Part shown: piece after piece, positions 23,395 to 31,461 of the stretch
Layout of the letters: each line of letters starts with the position of its first letter
How positions within the stretch are numbered: position 1 is the first letter of the stretch
Source of the DNA: Eubacteriales bacterium
GTDB lineage: Bacteria; Bacillota_A; Clostridia; Christensenellales; Aristaeellaceae
Length of the DNA stretch: 50,400 bases
Direction: 5' to 3'
Assembly: GCA_029974035.1 (NCBI GenBank)
Contig: JARKQG010000043.1
Location: 1-50,400, forward strand
The notes under the pieces: model-generated
What the model saw: only the letters and a program-made list of their open reading frames with translations
The model's database searches: none
What the model was told of the DNA's origin: nothing
Translations under genes and position numbers: made by a program

Positions 23395-25170
23395 ATGTAT
23401 TATTCCAGCGGCAATTATGAAGCGTTTGCCCGCCCTGTCAAGCCGGAGGGCGTGGATCACAAGTCCGCCTACATCGTCGGTTCCGGCCTTGCGGCACTTT
23501 CCGCCGCGTGTTTCCTCGTGCGCGATGGGCAGATGAAGGGCGAGCATGTGCACATCCTTGAAAAGGATCCGATTCCGGGCGGCGCTTGCGACGGGTACCT
23601 GTACGAAAATCTCGGGTACGTCATGCGCGGCGGGCGCGAGATGGACAATCATTTCGAATGTATGTGGGACCTGTTCCGGTCGGTTCCCTCTATCGAAACC
23701 GAGGGCGTCAGCGTCCTGGACGAATACTATTGGCTGAACAAGAGAGACCCCAACTATTCTCTCATGCGCGCAACCGTCGAGTGTGGAAAGGACGCCCATA
23801 CGGACAAGAAATTCGGTCTTTCCGACAAGGGCGCCATGGAAATCATGGCTCTATTCTTCACGCCTGACGAAGCGCTGTACGACAAGCGCATTGACGAATG
23901 CTTCAGCGACGACGTGTTGAATTCAAACTTCTGGATGTACTGGCGGACGATGTTCGCCTTTGAAAACTGGCACAGCGCGCTCGAAATGAAGCTCTACATA
24001 AGGCGCTTCATCCACCATGTGGGTGGATTGCCGGATTTCACCGCACTCCGGTTCACAAAGTACAACCAATACGAGTCGATGATCCTGCCGATGATCAAGT
24101 ACCTCGAGTCTTTCGGCGTACAATTCCACTTCAACACCAAGGTAATCAACGTGGAATTTGACATTCAGCCGTGCAAGAAGGTTGCGCGGCGGATAATCAT
24201 CCGAAGGGGGGGCGAGGAGGACCGCATTGACCTGACGGAGAATGATCTCGTCTTTATGACGAACGGAGGATGCGTCGAAAACTCCAGTCTCGGAAGCCAG
24301 GATACGCCGGCGAAGTTCGATCCCGAAATTAAGGAGGGCGGCGGATGGGATATGTGGCGCAAAATCGCGGCGCAGGATCCGTCGTTTGGAAACCCGGAAA
24401 AATTCTGTGGCGACCCCGAAAAGAGCAACTGGATGAGCGCGACCGTGACCACCCTGGACGGAGCGATTCCGCCCTACATTCAAAAGATCTGCCAGCGTGA
24501 TCCGTTTTCCGGAAAGGTCGTAACCGGAGGCATTGTGACCGCGATGGACTCGAATTGGATGCTGAGCTGGACATTTAACCGCCAGCCGCAATTCCGCAGC
24601 CAGCCTAAGGATCAGCTGGTGGGCTGGATCTATGGCCTGTTCAGCGACAAGCCCGGCAACTACGTAAAGAAGCCAATGCGCGACTGTACCGGCAAAGAGA
24701 TTTGCATGGAGTGGCTGTACCACATTGGGGTGCCGGAAAGTGAGATTCCCACGCTCGCGGCTGACAGCGCCAACACCATCCCGTGCATGATGCCGTATAT
24801 TACGACGTTCTTCATGCCGCGCGCGGCGGGAGACCGACCGGATGTCGTGCCCAAGGGCGCTGTGAACTTTGCTTTCCTCGGGCAGTTCGCGGAGACGGTG
24901 CGAGATACCATTTTTACGACGGAATACTCCGTCCGCACCGGCATGGAGGCGGTCTATACACTGCTGAACATCGACCGCGGCGTCCCGGAGGTCTGGGGCA
25001 GCACATATGACGTTCGCGATCTTCTGAATGCCACCGTCCAGCTGCGGGATGGGAAGAAAATTACGGAGATGAAGGCCGACCTGCTCGAAAGGCTTGCGGT
25101 CAGGGGCCTGCTGCTGAAAATCCGGGGAACGGACATCGAGAAGTTGTTGAAGGAGCACGGCGTTATCTGA
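23395..25170 (+). CDS. ohyA: Oleate hydratase
   Basis: FAD-dependent hydratase (EC 4.2.1.53) that adds water to the cis-9 double bond of oleic and related acids, giving 10-hydroxy fatty acids; it detoxifies unsaturated fatty acids in Gram-positive bacteria. 591 aa, normal for the family (formerly myosin-cross-reactive antigen). The FAD fold is YIVGSGLAALSAA at 26-38. GGREMDNHFECMW at 79-91 is the family signature with catalytic Glu82, aligning with E82 of the S. aureus enzyme. The third of three in-frame ATGs (23395) is chosen because GGAGG lies eight bases upstream; the ATGs at 23380 and 23389 overlap or abut that site. A TetR gene precedes it and an HdeD-like membrane gene follows, suggesting a fatty-acid stress response. 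Confidence 0.95.
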   Translation: MYYSSGNYEAFARPVKPEGVDHKSAYIVGSGLAALSAACFLVRDGQMKGEHVHILEKDPIPGGACDGYLYENLGYVMRGGREMDNHFECMWDLFRSVPSIETEGVSVLDEYYWLNKRDPNYSLMRATVECGKDAHTDKKFGLSDKGAMEIMALFFTPDEALYDKRIDECFSDDVLNSNFWMYWRTMFAFENWHSALEMKLYIRRFIHHVGGLPDFTALRFTKYNQYESMILPMIKYLESFGVQFHFNTKVINVEFDIQPCKKVARRIIIRRGGEEDRIDLTENDLVFMTNGGCVENSSLGSQDTPAKFDPEIKEGGGWDMWRKIAAQDPSFGNPEKFCGDPEKSNWMSATVTTLDGAIPPYIQKICQRDPFSGKVVTGGIVTAMDSNWMLSWTFNRQPQFRSQPKDQLVGWIYGLFSDKPGNYVKKPMRDCTGKEICMEWLYHIGVPESEIPTLAADSANTIPCMMPYITTFFMPRAAGDRPDVVPKGAVNFAFLGQFAETVRDTIFTTEYSVRTGMEAVYTLLNIDRGVPEVWGSTYDVRDLLNATVQLRDGKKITEMKADLLERLAVRGLLLKIRGTDIEKLLKEHGVI

Positions 25171-25277
25171 CAGGCCCGGGATCTCCCGGCCGGAGCCGCA
25201 GCGGAGCCGGGGGCTTTGGGTCGGGCGGCGCCCGGCCAGCCGCCAAAATACCGGCCGCGAGCAATATTAAGTTTTCG

Positions 25278-25306
25278 TTGCGCTAAATGGCTTCCCGTGA
25301 TACAAT
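25278..25306 (+). promoter_or_regulatory. Promoter of the HdeD-like gene
   Basis: TTGCGC (25278-25283), 17 bases, TACAAT (25301-25306), 38 bases before the ATG at 25344. Confidence 0.6.
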
Positions 25307-25343
25307 TCGATTGGAATGAATGTGGAAATTGGAGGTGGAGATA

Positions 25344-25907
25344 ATGAAGTCTTTAAAAGCCATCAAGTGGCTGTTGCTCGTGTCCGGTGTTCTGCTGATT
25401 GTTTTGGGCTGCACGATGTTTGCGACGCCGGTTGAAAACTACGTTGGCCTGGCTGTCTTTATCAGCATCGCAATGATCTTCTCGGGCTTGTCGGACATCA
25501 TTAACTTTTTCTCGGAGGAGAAAGAATTCAGATCGGGATGGCTGTTGGCCAGCGGGCTGATAACGCTGTTGTTCGGCGTATGGCTCATTGTCCGGCCTAT
25601 CGCATTCGAGACCCTTTTGGTTGCGATTCCTTTCGTATTCTCCGGATGGGTGATCGCGGCAGGCCTCACGCGCGCCATCGGCTCCATTGAGTTAAAAGGG
25701 CTTGATGTTCGTGGTTGGGGATGGATTATGGCCTTTGCCGTTGTCGGCATCCTCTTTGGCGTTATTCTCCTTTTCAACCCGTCGCTGACCGTGGGAACGA
25801 TCAGTTACATGATTCCGCTGCTGTTCATCAGCCACGGCATCGACAGTGTCATGATGTTCTTTGGCATGAACCGCATTGGGAGGTTTTTCCGCAGTCGCCT
25901 GAGATAA
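25344..25907 (+). CDS. HdeD/DUF308-family membrane protein
   Basis: 187 aa with six hydrophobic segments in three pairs, the DUF308 layout, e.g. SGVLLIVLGCTMFATP near 15-30 and the repeated GWxxAxGxxxLLFGxxLL pattern. HdeD of E. coli is an acid-stress membrane protein; the molecular function of the family is unknown. ATG at 25344 follows GGAGGTGGAG. It has its own promoter and converges on the second exported flavoprotein, separated by a 15-bp-stem terminator. Confidence 0.85.
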   Translation: MKSLKAIKWLLLVSGVLLIVLGCTMFATPVENYVGLAVFISIAMIFSGLSDIINFFSEEKEFRSGWLLASGLITLLFGVWLIVRPIAFETLLVAIPFVFSGWVIAAGLTRAIGSIELKGLDVRGWGWIMAFAVVGILFGVILLFNPSLTVGTISYMIPLLFISHGIDSVMMFFGMNRIGRFFRSRLR

Positions 25908-25968
25908 TCGGCCGCCGTGCGCTTGAACCCATCGGCGAGGCATCCGGAAAACAAGTGCGGGCAGAAAA

Positions 25969-26005
25969 CCGGGGCCGCCGCGATGCATTGTCGCGGCGGC
26001 CCCGG
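25969..26005 (-). terminator. Terminator between convergent genes
   Basis: A perfect 15-bp stem CCGGGGCCGCCGCGA / TCGCGGCGGCCCCGG with a seven-base loop. On the minus strand it is followed by TTTT, so it mainly ends the flavoprotein transcript; it may also stop plus-strand read-through. Confidence 0.75.
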
Positions 26006-26026
26006 CCCTTGGGCGGCAGGTACTGG

Positions 26027-27796
26027 CTACTTCGCGTTTTCGGCGGCGGCCTCGCCGGCGCGCATGCCCATCGTGGAGTAGAACGCGAGGGATGCCGCCA
26101 GCACATAGTGCTGGTTGTAGAAGTCGCGGTTGCTCATCTCGCCGGCGGCGTACAGGTTGGCGATGCCGGTGCCGTCCTCGCGCAGCACGTTCCCGGTGGC
26201 GACATCGGTGACGACGCCGCCCGTGGAGCCAAACGTCGTGGGATAATACCGGACGGCGTAGAAGGGGCCGGTTTCCAGTGCGACCAGCTTTTCGGCGGGC
26301 TTGCCGAAGTCCTCGTCGAGGCCGGCCTTGGCCATCTGGTTGTAGCGGTCAAAGGTATCCTTGAGCGCCGCTTCATCCACGCCCATCGCGCCCGCGAGGG
26401 CTTCGACCCCATCGCCCTTGAATACCTCGCCCAGCGCGAGGCCCGCTTCGAGGGCCGGCACCAATTCCGCATTGCTGGAATCAAACAGCGCGTAATGCGG
26501 GTAGCCGCCGTCCTTGACCATCTGATAGGGCAGCTCGGCGCGCAGGCCGGCGGCCTCGTTGACAAACCGCTCTCCCTTGGCGTTCACCAGAATCTGCGAC
26601 GCCACCGTGAGCGCGGCCGCTTCGGGCACGGCGCGGGTGTACTCGGCACTGGGGGAAACGGAATTGAACGCCGTCCAGTAGTTCTTAAAGCGCGCGGCCC
26701 CGATGGCCTCGGCCATCCGGATGCCGTCGCCGGTGCTGCCGGCCGCGGACTGCGGCACCACCGGCTCGATCTCCGGGCTGTACGCCTTTACCATCTCGGG
26801 GTTGCTGCTGAACCCGCCCGTGGCCAGCACGACGCTCCTGGCGCTGATCGAGATGTCCTCGGTCGGCGTGGTCGCCTTCACGCCGATGACCGCGCCGGCA
26901 TCGTCGGTGATCAGGCTCTCGGCCTTGCAGTCCGTCAGGATTTCGACCCCCTTGGCCCGGACCGCCGCCTCCAGCGCGGTGACCAGCCCCGCGCCGCGGC
27001 CGTCCACGTTCGCCACCGGTGTGCCGCCGAAGGGATCGGAGATCTCCGGCAGGAAGGGCACGCCCAGCGATACGAGGTAGTCGACGGTCTTGCCGCTGTC
27101 GGTCAGGACATTGCGCACGCGGTCATAGTCCGGGTAGCCGGTGTCGGCAGGGCCCTGGTCCATGATCTTGTGCCAGTAGTTCATCATGCCGTCGATGCTG
27201 TCGTCAATGCCCTTCGGGTTCTGCAAAGACGAACCGACGCACAGGAAGTAAGCGCCGGCGGTGATCGTCGTGCCCCCGAGCGCCGGCATCTTGTCGATCA
27301 AAAGAACCTTCGCGCCCTGATCCGCGGCGCGCGCGGCGGCCGTCAGGCCGGCGATTCCCCCGCCCACCACCAGCACCTGCGCGTCCCGGGTGGCGGCGGT
27401 CTTCTCCGCTTCTCCGCCCTCGGCGGCGGCCTTCAGCGCGGCGGCATCGCCGCCCGCCTGGGTGACGCAGTCCTCCACCGCCTCCAGGATCGCCTTTGAC
27501 GTAAAGGTGGCCCCGGAAACGACGTCCACGGCCAGCGTCTGGCCGTCCACGATGGCGGCCGGAATGCGCTCGATCGCCGGATCGCTGATCCCCGGCGTTT
27601 CCGTGTGTTCGCCCACCGCCACGCCGGTGATCGCCTGGTCATCAAAGGTGACGGTCACCGTGACGGGACCATTGTTTCCCTGCGCGGTCGCGGTATAGGT
27701 GCCGGGCACATACGCACCGGCCGACGTCTGCGCGTAAACCCCCGTGCCGCTTAGCATCAGCAGAAGGCTCAGCGCAATGGCAAGCATCCTTTTCAT
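26027..27796 (-). CDS. Exported FMN/FAD flavoprotein reductase (second paralogue)
   Basis: 589 aa with the same architecture as the gene at 13752-15602: Sec signal (about 1-22, VYA-QT), FMN-binding domain with DVVSGAT (91-97; Thr97 the expected FMN acceptor), and FAD-binding reductase domain starting with VLVVGGGIAGLTAA. It probably reduces a small unsaturated acceptor outside the membrane with electrons from the quinone/flavin pool; the acceptor is unknown. The C-terminal FAD region (TTFGSTGGVVTD, then GEMSNRDFYNQHYVLAASL) departs from fumarate reductase (usually GSNRLGGN), suggesting a different substrate. ATG at 27796 follows AGAGGAGGAA. A LacI regulator lies 110 bases upstream in the same direction, and a palindrome overlaps the promoter between them. 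Confidence 0.87.
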   Translation of the reverse strand: MKRMLAIALSLLLMLSGTGVYAQTSAGAYVPGTYTATAQGNNGPVTVTVTFDDQAITGVAVGEHTETPGISDPAIERIPAAIVDGQTLAVDVVSGATFTSKAILEAVEDCVTQAGGDAAALKAAAEGGEAEKTAATRDAQVLVVGGGIAGLTAAARAADQGAKVLLIDKMPALGGTTITAGAYFLCVGSSLQNPKGIDDSIDGMMNYWHKIMDQGPADTGYPDYDRVRNVLTDSGKTVDYLVSLGVPFLPEISDPFGGTPVANVDGRGAGLVTALEAAVRAKGVEILTDCKAESLITDDAGAVIGVKATTPTEDISISARSVVLATGGFSSNPEMVKAYSPEIEPVVPQSAAGSTGDGIRMAEAIGAARFKNYWTAFNSVSPSAEYTRAVPEAAALTVASQILVNAKGERFVNEAAGLRAELPYQMVKDGGYPHYALFDSSNAELVPALEAGLALGEVFKGDGVEALAGAMGVDEAALKDTFDRYNQMAKAGLDEDFGKPAEKLVALETGPFYAVRYYPTTFGSTGGVVTDVATGNVLREDGTGIANLYAAGEMSNRDFYNQHYVLAASLAFYSTMGMRAGEAAAENAK

Positions 27797-27842
27797 CCTT
27801 TATTCCTCCTCTTAATCGGCGCTGTCCTGGCGTTCCGATAAA

Positions 27843-27871
27843 ACGATAACATATTATCGATTGGCTGTCAA
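27843..27871 (-). promoter_or_regulatory. Promoter of flavoprotein 2 with overlapping operator
   Basis: Minus strand: TTGACA (27871-27866), 17 bases, TATCGT (27848-27843). The palindrome CGATAA-CATA-TTATCG (27844-27859, plus-strand reading) covers the -10 and the adjoining spacer, where a repressor would block polymerase. The LacI protein encoded immediately upstream is the obvious candidate. Confidence 0.65.
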
Positions 27872-27906
27872 CAGGCCGATCCCCGGGGGAATTGCGCGGC
27901 GTCCCG

Positions 27907-28920
27907 TCATTCGGGACAGCTCTCGCGGGCGATGAATGTGGTGGGAAGCGTGACCGAGTCAATGCCCTTGCATTCGTAGGTGAGCTGCCTGTACAGAAGG
28001 CGCATGCACTGCTCGGCCATCTCGTCGATCGGAACGTTGACGACCGACAGGGAGGGCACCGCGAACTCCTCCTGCTGCTGGTCGCCGTTGCCCGTGGAGA
28101 TGAGTTCCAGATCGTCGGGCATGCGCACGCCCATCTCCTGCAGGCCCTTGACCGCGCCCAGCGCGATGGTATCGGACGCGCAGAACAGGCAATCCGGCGC
28201 CTCTTCGGCCTCGCCGAAACGCAGCACCCCCTGATAGCCGCCGCGCATCGTGTTTTCGACCGAAAGCACATCCACAACCCGGATGCCGACCTCCTCGCAG
28301 CGTTTGACAAACGATACGGTGCGCAGGCCGGTCTGCCCGCCAAACCCCTTGTCGAGCGTCAGCACCGCGGCCGCCCTTCGGCGATGGCGCAAGAACACGT
28401 CCGCCGCCTTGACGCCGATCTTCGCGTCGTCCACCACGACGGTGGAGTACTGGCTGGAATGGCGGTTGTACAGCACCACCGGCTTTCGAAGCGGGGCCGA
28501 GTGCAGAAAGCTCATGTCCCGCTCGTCGGCGTTGCAGACGATCGCGCCGTGGCACAGGGACAATACCCGTTCGGACATGGCCGCGTCCAGCTTGCCGTTA
28601 AAATACGGATCGAGCAGGAGCTCGCAGGGCTGTTCAAAGCTTTCAAACGCCCGCTGAACCCCCTGGAGAAAGCGGCCCAGCATCGAAATGCGGGAGTCCT
28701 CCGCCCAGAAAAGCAAGATATAGAAGCAACCGGCATCGGCCCCGCTGCGCAGAGAGCTTGCGGAGACGTTGGGAAGATAGCCCAGGGCCCTGGCGGACTT
28801 CCAGACGCGTTCCTGCGTTTTGGCGGAAATCTGCCGCTGCTTGGCCTTCCCGGTCAGCACAATCGACACGGTACTGGGCGATGTGCCGGCCATTTCGGCG
28901 ATGTCCTTGACCGTAGGCAC
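27907..28920 (-). CDS. LacI-family transcriptional regulator
   Basis: 337 aa. The N-terminal HTH reads VKDIAEMAGTSPSTVSIVL (4-22), followed by the hinge helix region ALGYLPNVSASSLRSG and a periplasmic-binding-protein-like sensor domain (about 60-337; VLYNRHSSQYSTVVVDD, then GYQGVLRFG). GTG start with GGGAGGG seven bases upstream. It sits between the ten-gene uptake/catabolic operon and exported flavoprotein 2, all on the same strand. Candidate operators are the palindrome at 27844-27859 and the CG-centred palindrome at 40402-40417; the latter has the classic LacI-type centre. The ligand is unknown. Confidence 0.9.
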   Translation of the reverse strand: MPTVKDIAEMAGTSPSTVSIVLTGKAKQRQISAKTQERVWKSARALGYLPNVSASSLRSGADAGCFYILLFWAEDSRISMLGRFLQGVQRAFESFEQPCELLLDPYFNGKLDAAMSERVLSLCHGAIVCNADERDMSFLHSAPLRKPVVLYNRHSSQYSTVVVDDAKIGVKAADVFLRHRRRAAAVLTLDKGFGGQTGLRTVSFVKRCEEVGIRVVDVLSVENTMRGGYQGVLRFGEAEEAPDCLFCASDTIALGAVKGLQEMGVRMPDDLELISTGNGDQQQEEFAVPSLSVVNVPIDEMAEQCMRLLYRQLTYECKGIDSVTLPTTFIARESCPE

Positions 28921-28983
28921 GATGGATCCCTCCCTATCGTCGTCCGCACGGGCCTGCGCCAGAGCCTGGGATGCATTCTATTT

Positions 28984-29012
28984 ATTGTAAGGCATTTGCG
29001 CCCGAGAATCAA
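28984..29012 (-). promoter_or_regulatory. Promoter of the lacI-family gene
   Basis: Minus strand: TTGATT (29012-29007), 17 bases, TACAAT (28989-28984). It lies just after the thiolase gene. A weak GCGGG/CCCGC stem at about 29019-29036 precedes it; I see no strong terminator for the big operon. Confidence 0.6.
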
Positions 29013-29047
29013 TCCCCGGCGGGTATCGGATGCCCGCGTCAGCGCCG

Positions 29048-30229
29048 TCAATCCATCCCCTGCACCACCGTCGCCACGCCCATTCCGCCGCCGACGCAGA
29101 GCGAGGCCAGCGCGTACTTTTCGCGGGTCCGCCGCATTTCGTGCAGGAGCGTCACCAAAATGCGGCAGCCGCTGGCACCCACCGGATGGCCCAGCGCGAT
29201 GGCTCCGCCGTTTGGGTTTACGCGCCCGGGGTCCAGCCCCAGCGCGTCGGTCACCGCCAGCGCTTGGGCCGCAAAGGCCTCGTTGAGCTCAACGACGCCG
29301 ATGGCATCCGCGTCCAGGCCGCACTTCTCCAGCGCCCTGCGCACCGCGTACACCGGACCCATGCCCATGTACGCCGGGTCGCACCCCGCGATGGCGCCGG
29401 TCACAAACCGGGCCATCGGCCGCGCGCCCAGCCTTTGGGCCGTTTCCTCCCGCATCACGACCACCGCGGCCGCGCCGTCGTTGATGCCCGACGCATTGCC
29501 CGCCGTGACCGTGCCGCCGGGCTTAAACGCGCTTTTCAGGCCCGCGAGGCCCTCCGCGGTCACGCCGTCGCGGGGGTATTCGTCCTCCTCAAAGCGCAGG
29601 ACGGCCTTTTTCTGCCGGATCTCCACCGGCACGATTTCATCCCGGAACGCGCCTTCCCTTCGGGCCCGCTCGCACTTTTGCTGGCTCCGGGCCGCGAAGT
29701 CATCCTGCCTGGCGCGGGAGATGCCGTATTTTTCGGCGATGTTTTCGGCCGTAATGCCCATGTGCACGTCGCCGAACGCGTCCCACAGCGCATCGCGGAT
29801 CATGGTATCCGTCAGCGCGCCGTCATTCATGCGGTATCCGAAGCGCGCGCCGGGCAGAGCGTAGGGCGCCAGGGACATGTTTTCCATGCCGCCCGCCACC
29901 ACAATGTCCGCGTCGCCCGCCCGGATCAGCGCGGCCGCCATATTGACCGCCGTCAGGCCGGAGCCGCAGACGTTTCCGATCGTGACGGCCGGCACCTCCA
30001 CCGGGATGCCCGCGCCGACGGCCGCCTGCCGGGCGGGGTTCTGCCCCTGCGCGGCGGTCAGCACGCAGCCCATCAGCACCTGGTCGACGGATTCCGGCGG
30101 CACGTTCGCGCGCCGGAGCGCCTCCCGGACCACCGTCTCCCCCAGTTTTGCCGCGGGGACGCCCGAAAGCGCCCCGCCAAATTTTCCGATCGCCGTGCGG
30201 CAGGCCCCGGCAAGTACGATTGCGTCCAT
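29048..30229 (-). CDS. Acetyl-CoA C-acetyltransferase (thiolase)
   Basis: 393 aa, standard thiolase length. Catalytic residues are present: Cys88 in NVCGSGL, His348 in GGAIALGHPVGASG, and Cys378 in CVGGGMG. Thiolases cleave 3-ketoacyl-CoA to acetyl-CoA plus a shortened acyl-CoA, or condense two acetyl-CoA. As the last gene of an operon for uptake and CoA activation, the degradative direction is more likely. It follows the CoA-transferase gene by 19 bases. No enoyl-CoA hydratase or hydroxyacyl-CoA dehydrogenase is in the operon, so intermediate steps would have to be encoded elsewhere or the substrate is already a keto acid. Confidence 0.93.
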   Translation of the reverse strand: MDAIVLAGACRTAIGKFGGALSGVPAAKLGETVVREALRRANVPPESVDQVLMGCVLTAAQGQNPARQAAVGAGIPVEVPAVTIGNVCGSGLTAVNMAAALIRAGDADIVVAGGMENMSLAPYALPGARFGYRMNDGALTDTMIRDALWDAFGDVHMGITAENIAEKYGISRARQDDFAARSQQKCERARREGAFRDEIVPVEIRQKKAVLRFEEDEYPRDGVTAEGLAGLKSAFKPGGTVTAGNASGINDGAAAVVVMREETAQRLGARPMARFVTGAIAGCDPAYMGMGPVYAVRRALEKCGLDADAIGVVELNEAFAAQALAVTDALGLDPGRVNPNGGAIALGHPVGASGCRILVTLLHEMRRTREKYALASLCVGGGMGVATVVQGMD

Positions 30230-30248
30230 CCGCGTTATCCTCCCCAGG

Positions 30249-31451
30249 TCAGATTACGCCTTCGCGCTTCAGGCTCTCCAGATCCTCCGGAGAATGGCCC
30301 AGAAGTCCGCAGTAGATCTCCTCGTTGTGCTGGCCCAAAAGCGGCCCAGGGCGCCGGATTTCCGGCGGCGTTTCCATCAGCTTGATGGGGTTGCCGTTGA
30401 CGGTCATCCGCCCGATGACCGGGTGATCGATCTCGACAAACATCTCCCGCGCCTTCACGATGTGCTCGTCGGTGACGATCTGGGCCACATCGTAGATCGG
30501 CCCCGCGGGAATGCCGTGGGACAGCACAATTTCGGTGACCTCCGCCACGGTATGGCGCCTTGTCCAGGTTTCGATGTAGTGCTTCTGGATTTCATTGTTC
30601 TCCACCCGCAGCGGCACCGTCAAAAAGCGTTCGTCCGAAATCATCCACGGCATGTCCAGCACGTCCGTGCACAGCTTTTCGTACAGCTTCTGGTTGCCGC
30701 AGGCGATGATGACCAGCCCGTCCGCGGCCTGATAGGCGTCGTAGGGCGCGATGGACGCATAGGAGTTGCCGTTGCGCTCCGGCACCTCGCCGGAGTCAAA
30801 GTACCGCTCATAGGCGTTTTCAAGGCTGGCCACCACGCTGTCCACCAGCGCCACGTCGATGCGCTGGCCGTGGCCGGTCAGCCGCCGCGCGTTGACCGCC
30901 GCCAGCACGCCGATCACCATGTTCATCCCGCCCAGAATGTCGCCCATGGCGTTGCCGGCGCGGGTGGGCCCGCTGTCGCGGGTGCCGGTGACGCTCATCA
31001 GCCCGCCCATCGCCTGGGACAGGATGTCGTAGCCCGGCCGGCGGCAGTACGGACCCCAGCTGCCAAAGCCCGAGACGGCCGCGTAAATGATCTGGTCGTT
31101 GACCGCCCGGAGCGTTTCATATCCGAGGCCCAGCTTTTCCATCACGCCGGGGCGGAAGTTTTCGATCACGATGTCCGCCACCTTCACCATTTCCAGAAAC
31201 AGCGCCTTGCCCCGGGCGGTTTTCATGTTGAGCGTGACGCCGCGCTTGTTGCGGTTGAGGTTGGCGTAGTACATGGATTCCTCGTTTTTGTAGGGCCCGT
31301 AGGCGCGGGCGTCGTCGCCGGTTCCCGGGATTTCGATTTTGATGACGTCCGCGCCCAGATCGCCCAGGATGCTGCCGGCATAGGGGCCGGCCACCACGCG
31401 CGTCAGGTCGAGAACCGTCAGGTCGGAGAGGGCACCGGGTAAGTTATTCAT
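30249..31451 (-). CDS. CaiB/BaiF family III CoA-transferase
   Basis: 400 aa. LTVLDLTRVVAGPYAG (about 11-26), NLNRNKRGVTLN (64-75) and the catalytic Asp171 in GNAMGDILGG are family III marks, as is the GGLMSVTG block. These enzymes move CoA between carboxylic acids (formyl-CoA:oxalate, carnitine, bile-acid and similar substrates). Here it would activate an acid released by the hydrolase encoded upstream. It follows that gene by 10 bases. Substrate unknown. Confidence 0.92.
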   Translation of the reverse strand: MNNLPGALSDLTVLDLTRVVAGPYAGSILGDLGADVIKIEIPGTGDDARAYGPYKNEESMYYANLNRNKRGVTLNMKTARGKALFLEMVKVADIVIENFRPGVMEKLGLGYETLRAVNDQIIYAAVSGFGSWGPYCRRPGYDILSQAMGGLMSVTGTRDSGPTRAGNAMGDILGGMNMVIGVLAAVNARRLTGHGQRIDVALVDSVVASLENAYERYFDSGEVPERNGNSYASIAPYDAYQAADGLVIIACGNQKLYEKLCTDVLDMPWMISDERFLTVPLRVENNEIQKHYIETWTRRHTVAEVTEIVLSHGIPAGPIYDVAQIVTDEHIVKAREMFVEIDHPVIGRMTVNGNPIKLMETPPEIRRPGPLLGQHNEEIYCGLLGHSPEDLESLKREGVI

Positions 31452-31461
31452 AGGTTCCTCC

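Noticed and set aside
25715..27499. Long plus-strand open frame (about 590 codons) opposite the second flavoprotein
   Set aside because: It starts inside the HdeD-like gene and runs antisense to a clear flavoprotein gene; its His/Arg/Gly-rich composition is typical of shadow frames.
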